From Deltaproteobacteria bacterium (lineage in GTDB: Bacteria; Desulfobacterota; DSM-4660; Desulfatiglandales; Desulfatiglandaceae): 54,376 nucleotides of DNA. The position numbers and the translations under genes are program-made. This document shows positions 34,360 to 43,157 of this stretch, one piece after another (position 1 is the first letter of the stretch; each line of letters starts with the position of its first letter). The notes under the pieces were generated by a model. It had not been told where the DNA came from and did no database searches. It was given only the letters and a program-made list of their open reading frames with translations. The stretch spans positions 1 to 54,376 of the forward strand of contig JABGPV010000003.1 in NCBI GenBank assembly GCA_018644785.1, in the 5' to 3' direction.

Positions 34360-35067
34360 TCAAATACCAAAATAGGCCTTTCTTACGGTTTCCTCGGTAA
34401 GGTATCTCGGGTTTCCTTTGAGTGTCACTTTCCCTTCCTGAAGAATATAGGCAAAATCGGCAACCTTGAGGCTTCGCTTGACATCCTGTTCCACCAGGAC
34501 CACTGTCATTCCTTCCTGATTGATTTTCTTGACGGCCTTGTACAGCTCTTTGACCACCAGAGGACTCAACCCCAGAGAGATCTCATCAAAAATGGTGAAT
34601 CGCGGTCGACTCATGAGGGCCCGACCGATGGCCAGCATCTGCTGCTCCCCCCCGCTCAGATCGGTTCCCTTCTGGGAAATCCTGGCTTTCAGAGATGGAA
34701 AAAACTGCAGGATGTTCTTTAGGGTTTCGACACACTCTTTTCGCGCCCTGGGCGTATAAGAACCGATCATCAGGTTTTCTCGAACCGTCAGGCTTGAGAA
34801 GATTTTTCGCCCTTCAGGAACGAGAGACAGACCCAGGTCCACGATGAGGTGGGGTGAAAGGCCGTCAATCCTTTTTCCATCAAACAAGATACTCCCCGAA
34901 CGACTCTCAAGAAGCCCGCATATGGATTTTAAGAGGGTGGATTTTCCGGCGCCGTTGGCGCCAAGTACCGATACAATCCGGCCCCTGTGTACTTCAAGGT
35001 TGACCTTGAAGAGGGCCTGAAGCTCGCCATAAAAAGCATCTACCTCTTTTAACTCGAGCACGGGCAT
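34360..35067 (-). CDS. ABC transporter ATP-binding protein, LivF family
   Basis: A 235-residue ATPase. Walker A is GANGAGKSTLLKSICG, the Q loop follows, the signature motif is LSGGEQQMLAIGRAL and Walker B is FTIFDEISLGLSP. The ending KAYFGI is typical of LivF. It lies 2 bases after the stop of the LivG ATPase, so translation is coupled. With LivG it drives the importer. Confidence 0.93.
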   Translation of the reverse strand: MPVLELKEVDAFYGELQALFKVNLEVHRGRIVSVLGANGAGKSTLLKSICGLLESRSGSILFDGKRIDGLSPHLIVDLGLSLVPEGRKIFSSLTVRENLMIGSYTPRARKECVETLKNILQFFPSLKARISQKGTDLSGGEQQMLAIGRALMSRPRFTIFDEISLGLSPLVVKELYKAVKKINQEGMTVVLVEQDVKRSLKVADFAYILQEGKVTLKGNPRYLTEETVRKAYFGI

Positions 35068-35069
35068 GG

Positions 35070-35792
35070 CTAATCCTCATCCCCCAAATAAATCTTCTGA
35101 ACATCGGGCGAGCTGAAAGCATCATCCGGACTGCCCATAAAGAGCCTGCGACCGAAATTCATGACCAGCAGCCGATCAGGGCCTTTTGTCATGGCCATGA
35201 TAATGTGCTCCACCCACAGAACCGTAACCCCTTCCTTACGAACCCCATGAATGATCCTCAGAAAGTCTTCAACCTCCCCCTCGGTGAGGCCACCTGCGAC
35301 CTCGTCCACCAGTAGAATAACCGGGTTGGTCGCAAGCGCTTTGGCAAGTTCCAGGCGCTTGCGGTCCAAAAGGGGAAGCTTCCCCACCAGGGTTCCGGAT
35401 TTGACGGACAATTCGGTTTTCTCAAGAATCCCCTCACACCGCTTTTTCGATTCTTTATAGGATTTTCCGGCGCCGTAGATGGATCCCACCAGAAGATTTT
35501 CGAGAACGGTCATATTCAGAAAAGGCCTGGGAATCTGATAGGTGCGCGCAATGCCCATGCGGCATTTCTTGTGGGTCCGGGCTAAGGCGACATCCTTCCC
35601 ATTGAAGATAACTTCCCCGGTGTCAGGTTTGATCTCACCGGAAATAAGATTGAACAGAGTGGTCTTTCCCGCACCATTGGGACCAATGATGCCCAATATC
35701 TCACCTTTTTTCACATTAAAGCTGAGATCGTGAACGGCCCTCACCTTTCCGAAGGACTTGCTTAGCTTATTGACCTTCAGTATATCCGGCAT
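35070..35792 (-). CDS. ABC transporter ATP-binding protein, LivG family
   Basis: A 240-residue ATPase with Walker A GPNGAGKTTLFNLISGE and Walker B VILLVDEVAGGL. Instead of the classical LSGGQ signature it has KLPLLDRKRLELAKAL, a variant usual in one LivG subgroup, so it need not be inactive. A long in-frame extension to 35855 exists, but the ATG at 35792, preceded by GAGG and matching the family N terminus MPDILKVNKLSKSFG, is the true start. A terminator-like hairpin (35899-35933) separates it from the receptor gene. Confidence 0.92.
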   Translation of the reverse strand: MPDILKVNKLSKSFGKVRAVHDLSFNVKKGEILGIIGPNGAGKTTLFNLISGEIKPDTGEVIFNGKDVALARTHKKCRMGIARTYQIPRPFLNMTVLENLLVGSIYGAGKSYKESKKRCEGILEKTELSVKSGTLVGKLPLLDRKRLELAKALATNPVILLVDEVAGGLTEGEVEDFLRIIHGVRKEGVTVLWVEHIIMAMTKGPDRLLVMNFGRRLFMGSPDDAFSSPDVQKIYLGDED

Positions 35793-35898
35793 CTGCAAAT
35801 CCTCATGGTTAACGGCGCCATAACTCCTGATGAGTGCTGGTTGACGGGCGAACAAAAGAAAAAAACATTCAACACTCGGGAAATGGGGAATGATTTAG

Positions 35899-35933
35899 AA
35901 AGGCCCTCCCTAAAAACTTCAGGGACGGCCCTT
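35899..35933 (-). terminator. Attenuator-like hairpin between LivK and LivG genes
   Basis: Arms at 35899-35911 and 35921-35933 pair along 13 positions with one mismatch (one G-U in RNA) around a 9-base loop. On the minus strand it is followed by TTTCTAAAT, a weak U-rich tract. It lies after the receptor gene and before the ATPase and permease genes, as the terminator after DctP at 14048 does. Partial termination would raise receptor levels relative to permease. Confidence 0.65.
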
Positions 35934-35941
35934 CATACGCC

Positions 35942-37231
35942 TTACCCGGGAATCGGGAAAATCATTTTGCCGGTAGTCGGGATATTGGGGGACTCTTTGT
36001 CATAGGTAATCTGCAGATCCCAGGGCCATTTTTTGCCCTTTATCCACTGCCCCCCCACCACCGGGGTTATGGCATAATTTTGTTTGTTGAATTTAATGGG
36101 TCCAACGATGGTGTTCAGATCCGTTTGCGCCAGGGATTCCCGGACTTTCTTTTTGTCCAGTGAACCGGCTCGTTTCAGAGCGTCCGCGGCAATCTCAAAA
36201 GCCGCATAGTCGAAACCCAGGGGCTGGGTCCATTCCCTTTTCGTATCTTTGGTCCATTTTTCAGCTAGATCCTTGCAGGACATCCCGTTCAAAGAGGACT
36301 TAAATGGGTGCCATGGTGACCACCAGATTTCAGAACTGAGACCGTTTGGAAGGTTGCCGCCAAGGGCATTTACGGCTGCCGGGAAAAGGATCGCCTTTCC
36401 GATGGTGGCGATTTTGGGAATAAATCCCTGTTGGTGGCATTGGCGCCAGCAGGTAGCCCAGTCGGGTGGGATGGGTACGCCGGTAAGGATCTCCACCTTT
36501 TCCTTTTTCCAGGTGCTGATAAAACTGCTGAAGTCCTGCATGCCGTATGGAAAGCGGCCCACGTCCACCACCTTGTATCCCATGGTCTGGAGTTTTTTGG
36601 TGAACTCCTGGGCCCACACCGCCCCGTCAGGATCGTTGGGCCAAAAACCCCCGACCACCTTATTGGTCTTTGAGGCGAATTCATTCCACATGCCGGTAAA
36701 CGTCGTGATGAGCTGACCCAGGCTCCAGAAATAGTGGAAAGACCATTTGTAGGGTCCGCCGGTCAACCAGGGCTCGATAGGGGCAACCGAAGAAATGGCG
36801 GGAACCTCATACCTTTCACACATGGCATCCACCGGGTTCACCGTATCCGGCGTATGCAGCACGATCATAAGGTCCACCTTGTCCTGCAAAATCAATTTAG
36901 AGGCCACCTGGGCCGCCTTGGTGGGGTTGCTCTCCGTATCCACCGACTTGATTTTGATGGGAAGTTTTTTACCCAGATCCTTGATGAAGATCCCGCCATC
37001 CTTGTTGATTTCCTGCTCCACCAGCTTGTCCGCATATCTCGAGGTCTCACCAAAGGCGGCTATGGGACCTGTCGCCGGTGTGGGATGGCCGATCAGGATG
37101 TAATCCCTGGCCGCGTGAGATGTTCTGGGTAAAAGCAAAGGCGCTCCTGCTGCTGCAATGCCCGCAGCGGTCACGGATTTAATAAAATCTCTCCTGGTTA
37201 GGCCATTGTGCAAAATCTCTTTTTTCCCCAT
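35942..37231 (-). CDS. ABC transporter substrate-binding protein, LivK/HAAT family, Tat signal
   Basis: A 429-residue periplasmic receptor of the type-I binding fold. A twin-arginine signal is visible: LTRRDFIKSVTAAGIAAAGA (residues 11-30), with cleavage near SHA-A (about 40). The mature part has GHPTPATGPIAAFGET, VDTESNPTKAAQVASKLI and GGFWPNDPDGAVWAQEF. Many Tat-exported LivK-like receptors bind aromatic or aliphatic acids in environmental bacteria (general knowledge). The ATG at 37231 follows GGAGGAG. It belongs with the LivFGHM genes downstream on the minus strand. Confidence 0.92.
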   Translation of the reverse strand: MGKKEILHNGLTRRDFIKSVTAAGIAAAGAPLLLPRTSHAARDYILIGHPTPATGPIAAFGETSRYADKLVEQEINKDGGIFIKDLGKKLPIKIKSVDTESNPTKAAQVASKLILQDKVDLMIVLHTPDTVNPVDAMCERYEVPAISSVAPIEPWLTGGPYKWSFHYFWSLGQLITTFTGMWNEFASKTNKVVGGFWPNDPDGAVWAQEFTKKLQTMGYKVVDVGRFPYGMQDFSSFISTWKKEKVEILTGVPIPPDWATCWRQCHQQGFIPKIATIGKAILFPAAVNALGGNLPNGLSSEIWWSPWHPFKSSLNGMSCKDLAEKWTKDTKREWTQPLGFDYAAFEIAADALKRAGSLDKKKVRESLAQTDLNTIVGPIKFNKQNYAITPVVGGQWIKGKKWPWDLQITYDKESPNIPTTGKMIFPIPG

Positions 37232-37351
37232 AGTGTCTCCTCCGATGACGTTGCCGCAGCCTCAATTACTGCGCTGGTTAATTAGGTTTCCAGTGGGAAG
37301 GGCTCTCTCTTCAGTTCTCTTATCATCTCCTTTCAAAAAAATATTCCGGGA

Positions 37352-38368
37352 CTATTCCAGGTGAAACAGCCTGACGGCATTGCCGCAAAAAACCTTCTCT
37401 TTATCCTCTTTTGAAAATCCCATTTTGTCGATCATGGCCAAATTGTCTTCTACCGTTCCCGAAGCCCTGTGGGGGTAATCCGTGCCAAAGAGCAGACGGT
37501 CAATCCCCATATATTCGTGGGCGCATCGGATTGCGGGAACGTGCATGGCCAGGGTATCGATGTACACATGCTCCCGATAAGCCTCGGAAGGGATACGGGC
37601 GGCCTCTATTTGAACCACTTTTTTGTAACGCTTAAATGCCGTGTCGATACGGCCCATCATGTAAGGGGCCATGCCCCCCAGATGGGAATGGATCACCTTT
37701 AATCCCGGCAGCTTTTCAAAAAAACCCTGGAAGAGCATCAGGGTGAGCACCATGGTCGTGTCCAGGGTGAACCCGAAAAGCTGAAGGGGCAATCCAACCT
37801 TTTGCATGGCATCCGTGGTAAGGGGCCTGAAGGAGGGATGAATCTTCACCGGCACACCGAACCCGGCCGCCTTTTCAAAGATGGGATAGAACCGGGGGTC
37901 CGTGGCCAGAACGCCATCGATGCTGGAAAACATCTGGAAACCTTTTGCCCCCAACTCCTGGTAAGCCCGGTCCATCTCTTTTAAGGCTTCGTCAATGTCT
38001 CCCGGAGGCAACGTTGCCAGAAAGTAAAAGCGCCCCGACCCGTCTTTGCAGATTCCCGCAAAAATGTCGTTGATTTTTCCGGCCCACTCAATGCTTTCCG
38101 AAACCGGAAGTTCCGCCACTCCGGGGCAGGTATGGGAGAGGACCTGCACGTCGATACCCGCAGCATCCAGATCCTTCACCCTGGCCTCAATATCAAAGTC
38201 GCCGGGCTTGTCCACATGGCTGGTGGCCAGAGCCCCGACCTTGGCCACGCCCGACTGAGGGCCGGTCCACTCGAACTGAGGTTCCTCAGTCCTCTGGGCC
38301 AGGTAATCCAGCCACGGCCTCGAATAGAAATGGTTATGGATATCAATCACCTTGATGCCGTCTTTCAT
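37352..38368 (-). CDS. Amidohydrolase-2 family protein, ACMSD-like (copy 3)
   Basis: A 338-residue TIM-barrel metal enzyme. The ligands are HxH in IDIHNHFYS, H in VKIHPSFR, H in VIHSHLGGMA and D in FGTDYPH. The layout (GRFYFLATLPPGD, LLFGTDYPHR, GNAVRLFHL) is that of 2-amino-3-carboxymuconate-semialdehyde decarboxylase and gamma-resorcylate decarboxylase relatives, which decarboxylate or hydrolyse ring-derived acids. It is a closer relative of the protein at 44698 than of the plus-strand pair at 10510 and 17546. It shares a transcript with acyl-CoA dehydrogenase, SDR and CoA ligase. Confidence 0.87.
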   Translation of the reverse strand: MKDGIKVIDIHNHFYSRPWLDYLAQRTEEPQFEWTGPQSGVAKVGALATSHVDKPGDFDIEARVKDLDAAGIDVQVLSHTCPGVAELPVSESIEWAGKINDIFAGICKDGSGRFYFLATLPPGDIDEALKEMDRAYQELGAKGFQMFSSIDGVLATDPRFYPIFEKAAGFGVPVKIHPSFRPLTTDAMQKVGLPLQLFGFTLDTTMVLTLMLFQGFFEKLPGLKVIHSHLGGMAPYMMGRIDTAFKRYKKVVQIEAARIPSEAYREHVYIDTLAMHVPAIRCAHEYMGIDRLLFGTDYPHRASGTVEDNLAMIDKMGFSKEDKEKVFCGNAVRLFHLE

Positions 38369-38422
38369 ATGGATCCCTCCCCGGATAGATTCCTGTTCAG
38401 CCTGTTTTGACGCCCCAGGTCT

Positions 38423-39553
38423 TTACTTGAGCAAATACCTGGCGATTAGAAGCTTCTGAATCTCTTCGGTTCCTTCCTCAAAATGATACGATCTGGCATC
38501 CCTGAAATGCCTTTCCATTGGGTAAGCCTTTGTATAACCGATACCCCCATGGATCCTCAAAGCCAACTCCGATACACGGGTGAGGACCTGTTCGGCGAAC
38601 AGTTTCGCCATGGCCGCCTCTTTCACGATGTCCTGGCCCTGATCAAACTTCCAGGCCGCCTGGTAGGAAAGCGCTCGGGCCGCCGCGATTTCGGTTCCCA
38701 TCTGGGCGATGTTATTCTGAATAGCCTGGCGTCTACTCAACAGCTTTCCAAAAGTGGTTCGCTTTTTGGCATAATCGATGGCCAGATCCAGCATTTTCTG
38801 GGCCAGGCCTATCTCACAGAATGAAATGGATATGCGGCTTAAATGAAGCATGCCGAACGCCACGTCCAGGCCCTTGCCTTTTTCACCCAGAATGTTGGAT
38901 GCGGGCACCCGACAATCCTTATAGATGACGCTGTGATGTCTGGGGCCCACGCACCCCATCATTTTTTCCATGGGTTTGAGGACCAACCCCTTGCATGGCG
39001 CATCCACCAGAAAGGAGGTGATCCCTTCCTCGGTGGCGGCAAAGGCATAGATGAGTTTGGTGTATCCGGGGAAAAGAGTAATGAGCCACTTCTGACCGTT
39101 CAGAATATAGTCATCCCCATCCTTTACAGCCTTGGAATTGATGTCTTTTCCGGTGCCTGCTTCCGGTTCGGTGAGACTGTTGGCAGACCAGATTTCGCCT
39201 GTGGCCAGTTTGGGGAGATATTTCTGCTTCTGCTCTTCATTGCCGAAATAGAGCAGGGGCCGCCAGAAAAGGCCGTTCATGGTATGGGCGATAAGTCTCA
39301 CCGTGGCATAAGCCTTGGATAATTCCTCCAGAACCGTAAACCATTCAATGGCATTCCAACCTTCACCGCCGTATTCCTTGGGAATGGTGAGACCGAAAAA
39401 ACGAAACCTGCCGTTTCGAAGTTCCTCCACAAGTTCGTCCGGAATACGCTCTTCTTCCTCCAGAGGCCCCGACAAGGGATCGAGGACATTTTCCACCCAG
39501 TCGCGCGCCTCGGCTTTCAGTTTCAAAATATTTTCGGGTAAGCTGAAATCCAT
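38423..39553 (-). CDS. Acyl-CoA dehydrogenase
   Basis: A 376-residue flavoprotein with the family pattern. The FAD-binding region has SLTEPEAGTGKDINS and KWLITLF. The C-terminal domain has YAKKRTTFGKLLSRRQAIQ, IHGGIGYTKAYPMERHFRDA and EEGTEEIQKLLIAR, where the catalytic Glu of most members is found. It oxidises an acyl-CoA at the alpha-beta bond and hands electrons to ETF. Its neighbours are an SDR like BadH and a CoA ligase, an arrangement that resembles the alicyclic acid (cyclohexanecarboxylate) branch as well as aromatic pathways. Confidence 0.92.
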   Translation of the reverse strand: MDFSLPENILKLKAEARDWVENVLDPLSGPLEEEERIPDELVEELRNGRFRFFGLTIPKEYGGEGWNAIEWFTVLEELSKAYATVRLIAHTMNGLFWRPLLYFGNEEQKQKYLPKLATGEIWSANSLTEPEAGTGKDINSKAVKDGDDYILNGQKWLITLFPGYTKLIYAFAATEEGITSFLVDAPCKGLVLKPMEKMMGCVGPRHHSVIYKDCRVPASNILGEKGKGLDVAFGMLHLSRISISFCEIGLAQKMLDLAIDYAKKRTTFGKLLSRRQAIQNNIAQMGTEIAAARALSYQAAWKFDQGQDIVKEAAMAKLFAEQVLTRVSELALRIHGGIGYTKAYPMERHFRDARSYHFEEGTEEIQKLLIARYLLK

Positions 39554-39573
39554 ATTCGTCTCCCTATATGTTT

Positions 39574-40335
39574 TTAACCGATCATGGTCAGGCCGCCGTC
39601 AATGCTGAGCACCTGGCCTGTCAAATACCTGGAGTCTTCACCCACAAAGAAAGCCACCACATCCGCCACGTCTTCGGGGGTGCCGAGACGCCGGAGCGGA
39701 ATGGCCCGGGTGACCGCTTCGGTCACTTTTTTTCCCTTTTCACCGTCATGGAGTTTGTCCCAGAGTTCCGTATGGACCGGCCCGGGGCTGACCGCGTTAA
39801 CCCGAATGTTATAACGGGCCAACTCCTTGGCAAGGGCCTTTGAACTGGCCATGATGGCGGCTTTGGTCCCGCAGTAGAGGACCTCGCCGGGATTGCCGAT
39901 CCGTCCCGCATCGGACCCGAGGCTTACGATGTTTCCGCTCTTCTGTTCAATCATGTAAGGGATGCAGGCGTGAGAGGCGTTCAGAAAACTGCGATAATTG
40001 ACGTCGATGATCTTGTTCCAGATGGACTCATCCGTATTAACAAACACTTTGGAGATGTCGATGCCGGCATTGTTGATCAAAATGTCGATGGAACCGCAGG
40101 CATCCTTGACCGCCGCCACACAGGTCTTGACCTTTGCGTAATCCGTGACGTCGCACCCCCACGCCACGGCCTTAACACCCAATTCTCGCGCTTCTCCGGC
40201 TGTTTTATCGGCCTGTTCCTGTTGAAGATCCAGGATACCGATGTTGGCGCCGTCCCTTGCCAGTCGCAGGGCAATGGCTTTTCCGATTCCCTGGGCACCG
40301 CCTGTTACAATTGCCGTTTTCCCGTCCAGTCCCAT
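39574..40335 (-). CDS. Short-chain dehydrogenase (BadH-like)
   Basis: A 253-residue SDR with the glycine motif TGGAQGIGKAIAL, NNAG, Ser in IVSLGSDAGRIGNPGE, Tyr/Lys in YCGTKAAIMASSK, and an ending TGQVLSIDGGLTMIG. The YCGTKAAIMA block is like that of 2-hydroxycyclohexanecarboxyl-CoA dehydrogenase (BadH). An in-frame ATG at 40377 precedes it, but the ATG at 40335 has GGGAGG at good spacing. It lies between the CoA ligase and acyl-CoA dehydrogenase genes with 16-20-base gaps, so one operon is likely. The substrate is probably a hydroxyacyl-CoA. Confidence 0.88.
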   Translation of the reverse strand: MGLDGKTAIVTGGAQGIGKAIALRLARDGANIGILDLQQEQADKTAGEARELGVKAVAWGCDVTDYAKVKTCVAAVKDACGSIDILINNAGIDISKVFVNTDESIWNKIIDVNYRSFLNASHACIPYMIEQKSGNIVSLGSDAGRIGNPGEVLYCGTKAAIMASSKALAKELARYNIRVNAVSPGPVHTELWDKLHDGEKGKKVTEAVTRAIPLRRLGTPEDVADVVAFFVGEDSRYLTGQVLSIDGGLTMIG

Positions 40336-40351
40336 AACTTGTACCTCCCGA

Positions 40352-41998
40352 TCACGGATTTTTGAGTTTCCCTTCAATATCTTTTTTGAGTATTTTTTTA
40401 TCCGCCTTTCCGGCAGCGGTCAGCGGCATCTCCTCAACAACCTCGATCCGGGCCGGATAGAGAACTCTGGATGCCTCCGTTTTCGTCAAATGGGCAACAA
40501 TTTCTTCTAGGGTAATGGACGTCCCCCGGACCAGTTTAATGTAGGCGCACACAACCTCTCCCAGGTCTGGGTCCGGCATGCCCACAGCCGCCACGTATTC
40601 AACTTTTGAATAGGTGGAGATGGCATCCTCTATATCCCGGGCAGCGATGTTTTCGCCGCCTCGAATGATGATATCCTTGATTCTTCCGGTAATGCGAACG
40701 CATCCGTTCTCATCGATGGTGGCCAGATCGCCGGTGCGAAAATAGCCGTCCGGGGTAAATTCCTTCTGGTTGGCCTGGGGATTGTTGAAATAACCGGTAA
40801 ACACCCCCGGCCCTTTTGCAGCCAGCTCCCCTTCAACACCGGACGCCGTCTTGTTCCCATCTACGTCCAACGTCACCATATGGTCATAGGGACAGCAGGG
40901 GCGACCGATGGTGCCGAATCGGACTTCCACCGGATCATCCGGTCGGGACTGACTCACAGGCCCTTCCACCATGCCGAATGCGTTGATGTAACGGGCACCG
41001 AGTTTTTCTTCCACTTCCCGCACCAATTCCGGCGGGCTGTTAGCGGCCCCCACATAGATTTTTTTGAGAGATGAGAGATCGAAATTTTCGAGATTTTCGT
41101 ATTTTACAATTCGACTGATGAGCGTGGGAACGAGGCCCGTACAGCTTACTTTTTCATTCTGTACGGATCGGCAAAAATCCTCGGGGTATGTTGAATCCTG
41201 CATGATAATTTTTGCACCGTGAAACACCGAGGCGCACACACAGACCAACAAGCCCAGATTATGCCCCACCGTGGCCACCACCAGACAGGTATCCGTGGGG
41301 TTAATGTCCCAGGCCAGAGATTTGTATTCTACATTGCAGATATAATCGTTATGGGTCCGGGGCGCCCCTTTGGGCAAGCCGGTGGTACCCCCTGAAGGAA
41401 GGATCTGGCAGACATCTCCCGGGTCGGGCCGGGCCTGTTCCAATGTTTGTCGGATCACAGCAGGGTCCGCATGGGGTTTCAACAGATCCTCAAGTTTCAG
41501 GTCGTCTGGGGAAACATCTTCACCCACCAGGATGACTTTTTCGAGATTTGAATTTTCACGCCTTACCTGTTCGATGATGGGTAGAAAATCGGTTTTTCTG
41601 TATTTTGAGGGGACAATCCAGCCCTTTGGCCGGGTCAGTTGAGACAAGTGGGCAATTTCCCTGGCCGTATGATTGACGGTGAGCAACACCATCACCAGGC
41701 CTGCCTTCTGAAGGGCAAAATAGGATATGACAAATTCAGGCCAGTTAGGAAGCTGAAGAAGCACCGTATCGCCACGCTTAAACCCCTCTTGAAGCAGATT
41801 GTAGGCCATCCGGTCGACCTGCTCACGGAGCTGAGACCAGGCATAGCGCTTTTCCGGTCCCACCAGGGCTTCCCGCCCGGGATAGAGATCACAGGCCTTA
41901 TCGAACATATCCCCCAGCGTCAATCCCAGCCACCATCGCCGTTTGGTGTAAATCTCAGCTGCGCGTACATCGTAGGGCGTAAACCCTTCAAAAGCCAT
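40352..41998 (-). CDS. AMP-forming acyl/aryl-CoA ligase (DhbE/AliA-like)
   Basis: A 548-residue adenylate-forming enzyme. The P-loop is LPSGGTTGLPKGAPRTH (about 205-221). FGMVEGPVSQSR and YFRTGDLATIDENG are motifs for ATP and Mg binding. GRIKDIIIRGGENI is the hinge, and the catalytic Lys lies in TAAGKADKKIL near the C terminus. The sequence style YAWSQLREQVDRMAYNLL and QLPNWPEFVISYFAL is that of 2,3-dihydroxybenzoate-AMP ligases and cyclohexanecarboxylate-CoA ligases. It should activate the acid imported by the nearby ABC system. It differs in class from the PaaK-like ligase at 11612. Confidence 0.9.
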   Translation of the reverse strand: MAFEGFTPYDVRAAEIYTKRRWWLGLTLGDMFDKACDLYPGREALVGPEKRYAWSQLREQVDRMAYNLLQEGFKRGDTVLLQLPNWPEFVISYFALQKAGLVMVLLTVNHTAREIAHLSQLTRPKGWIVPSKYRKTDFLPIIEQVRRENSNLEKVILVGEDVSPDDLKLEDLLKPHADPAVIRQTLEQARPDPGDVCQILPSGGTTGLPKGAPRTHNDYICNVEYKSLAWDINPTDTCLVVATVGHNLGLLVCVCASVFHGAKIIMQDSTYPEDFCRSVQNEKVSCTGLVPTLISRIVKYENLENFDLSSLKKIYVGAANSPPELVREVEEKLGARYINAFGMVEGPVSQSRPDDPVEVRFGTIGRPCCPYDHMVTLDVDGNKTASGVEGELAAKGPGVFTGYFNNPQANQKEFTPDGYFRTGDLATIDENGCVRITGRIKDIIIRGGENIAARDIEDAISTYSKVEYVAAVGMPDPDLGEVVCAYIKLVRGTSITLEEIVAHLTKTEASRVLYPARIEVVEEMPLTAAGKADKKILKKDIEGKLKNP

Positions 41999-42013
41999 TT
42001 TTTCATCTCCTTT

Positions 42014-43144
42014 CTAGGGTTTCGGTGGCGATGTGCTCCCATCTTTTTTCTGCCATTGAAAGCAGGTCACTTCTTCAAAAGCCCCTTCCGCTTCCCGACA
42101 TTTGTTACAGTAGATACACTTCACAATCTCTTTTTCCCGGCCTTCCCGGCTTTTGTTCGGCCAGTAGGGATCCGCCAGAATGGGTCGGGCAACGGCCACC
42201 ATATCCGCCTCATTGTTTATGAGAACGCTTTCGGCAACCTCGGCAGTTGGAATGCGGCCGGCGGTTATGACCGGCGTGTTGAATCCGGCGTCGTTAATGG
42301 TTTTCTTGATTTCAGAAGCCAGGTAGACATTCACTTTTTCGGGCATCCATTTGGGCGGCATGGAGCGATGACCGCTGTATCCCGTGTACGGATCCAGGGC
42401 TTCGCCTTCTACGGGAACCGCATCTTCAAATTTGCCCCCTGCCGAGATGCTGATATAATCGAGGCCCAATTCCGCCAAACGCAAAGCGATGGCTTTTCCC
42501 TGGGTCAGGCTGTTTCCGCCCAGAGCAAACTCATCGCCGTTCATGCGAACCCCAAGGGTAAAATCATCCCCCAACGCTTTCCGGGTCGCTTTCACCACTT
42601 CTTCCGCCAGCAGCATCCGCTTTTTCAGGGAACCGCCATATTCATCTTTTCTGTGGTTGTATCGGGAAAGCATGTAGGCCATGGTGTAGGCATGGGCATA
42701 ATGGAGTTCAACGCCGTCAAATCCGGCGGTCCGCGTCCTTTCCGCAGCTCTGGCAAAGAGTTCCGGGATCTCCCGGACCTCTTCAAGGGTCAAATCATTA
42801 ACGGTCTGGCGGTAACCGCTTCTGGCAATCTTCAGGAAATGTATAATCTGGGGTGCAATCTTGGAATCCGTCTCCCCGTGAAAACGCTCCGTCAACTGCT
42901 TCATCCCGGGGATGAACGCGTCCTCGCTCAAACGCAACAACTGGCCGCTTTTCTGCTTTTTAACAGATACCGCTTCCGTCACGACAATGCCGGCGCCCCC
43001 CTGCCCATATAGAACATACCGGTCGATGAGCGCATCGGTCACCTCCCCTTCGGTGGTGGCCAGCCGCGTCACAACCGGGGGCATCATGATACGATTGTTG
43101 ACGGTCAATTTGTTGTTGATGGTAAAGGGTTCAAAGAGCTTCAT
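42014..43144 (-). CDS. Old-yellow-enzyme-family NADH:flavin oxidoreductase with C-terminal Cys cluster
   Basis: A 376-residue FMN TIM-barrel oxidoreductase. The active-site region is VELHYAHAYTMAYMLSRYNH, followed by RKDEYGGSL; DFTLGVRMNGDEF and FNTPVITAGRI are FMN-site blocks. The C terminus has CIYCNKC and a later Cys in VTCFQW, resembling the [4Fe-4S] site of enoate and dienoyl-CoA reductases. The second half of those enzymes (FAD/NAD domains, residues beyond 380) is absent. A GTG/ATG upstream at 43174 is in frame, but the ATG at 43144 after AAGGAGG is preferred. It may reduce an enoyl-CoA or a ring double bond. Confidence 0.87.
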   Translation of the reverse strand: MKLFEPFTINNKLTVNNRIMMPPVVTRLATTEGEVTDALIDRYVLYGQGGAGIVVTEAVSVKKQKSGQLLRLSEDAFIPGMKQLTERFHGETDSKIAPQIIHFLKIARSGYRQTVNDLTLEEVREIPELFARAAERTRTAGFDGVELHYAHAYTMAYMLSRYNHRKDEYGGSLKKRMLLAEEVVKATRKALGDDFTLGVRMNGDEFALGGNSLTQGKAIALRLAELGLDYISISAGGKFEDAVPVEGEALDPYTGYSGHRSMPPKWMPEKVNVYLASEIKKTINDAGFNTPVITAGRIPTAEVAESVLINNEADMVAVARPILADPYWPNKSREGREKEIVKCIYCNKCREAEGAFEEVTCFQWQKKDGSTSPPKP

Positions 43145-43157
43145 ATGGTCCTCCTTA

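Noticed and set aside
35070..35792. Altered ABC signature in the LivG-like ATPase as a sign of inactivation
   Set aside because: The variant LP-LL-DRKRLELA form is usual in one LivG subgroup, and Walker A and B are intact.
41639..43012. Plus-strand frame (457 codons) antisense to the ligase and flavin reductase
   Set aside because: It spans two well-supported minus-strand genes and shows no domain; it is a shadow frame.
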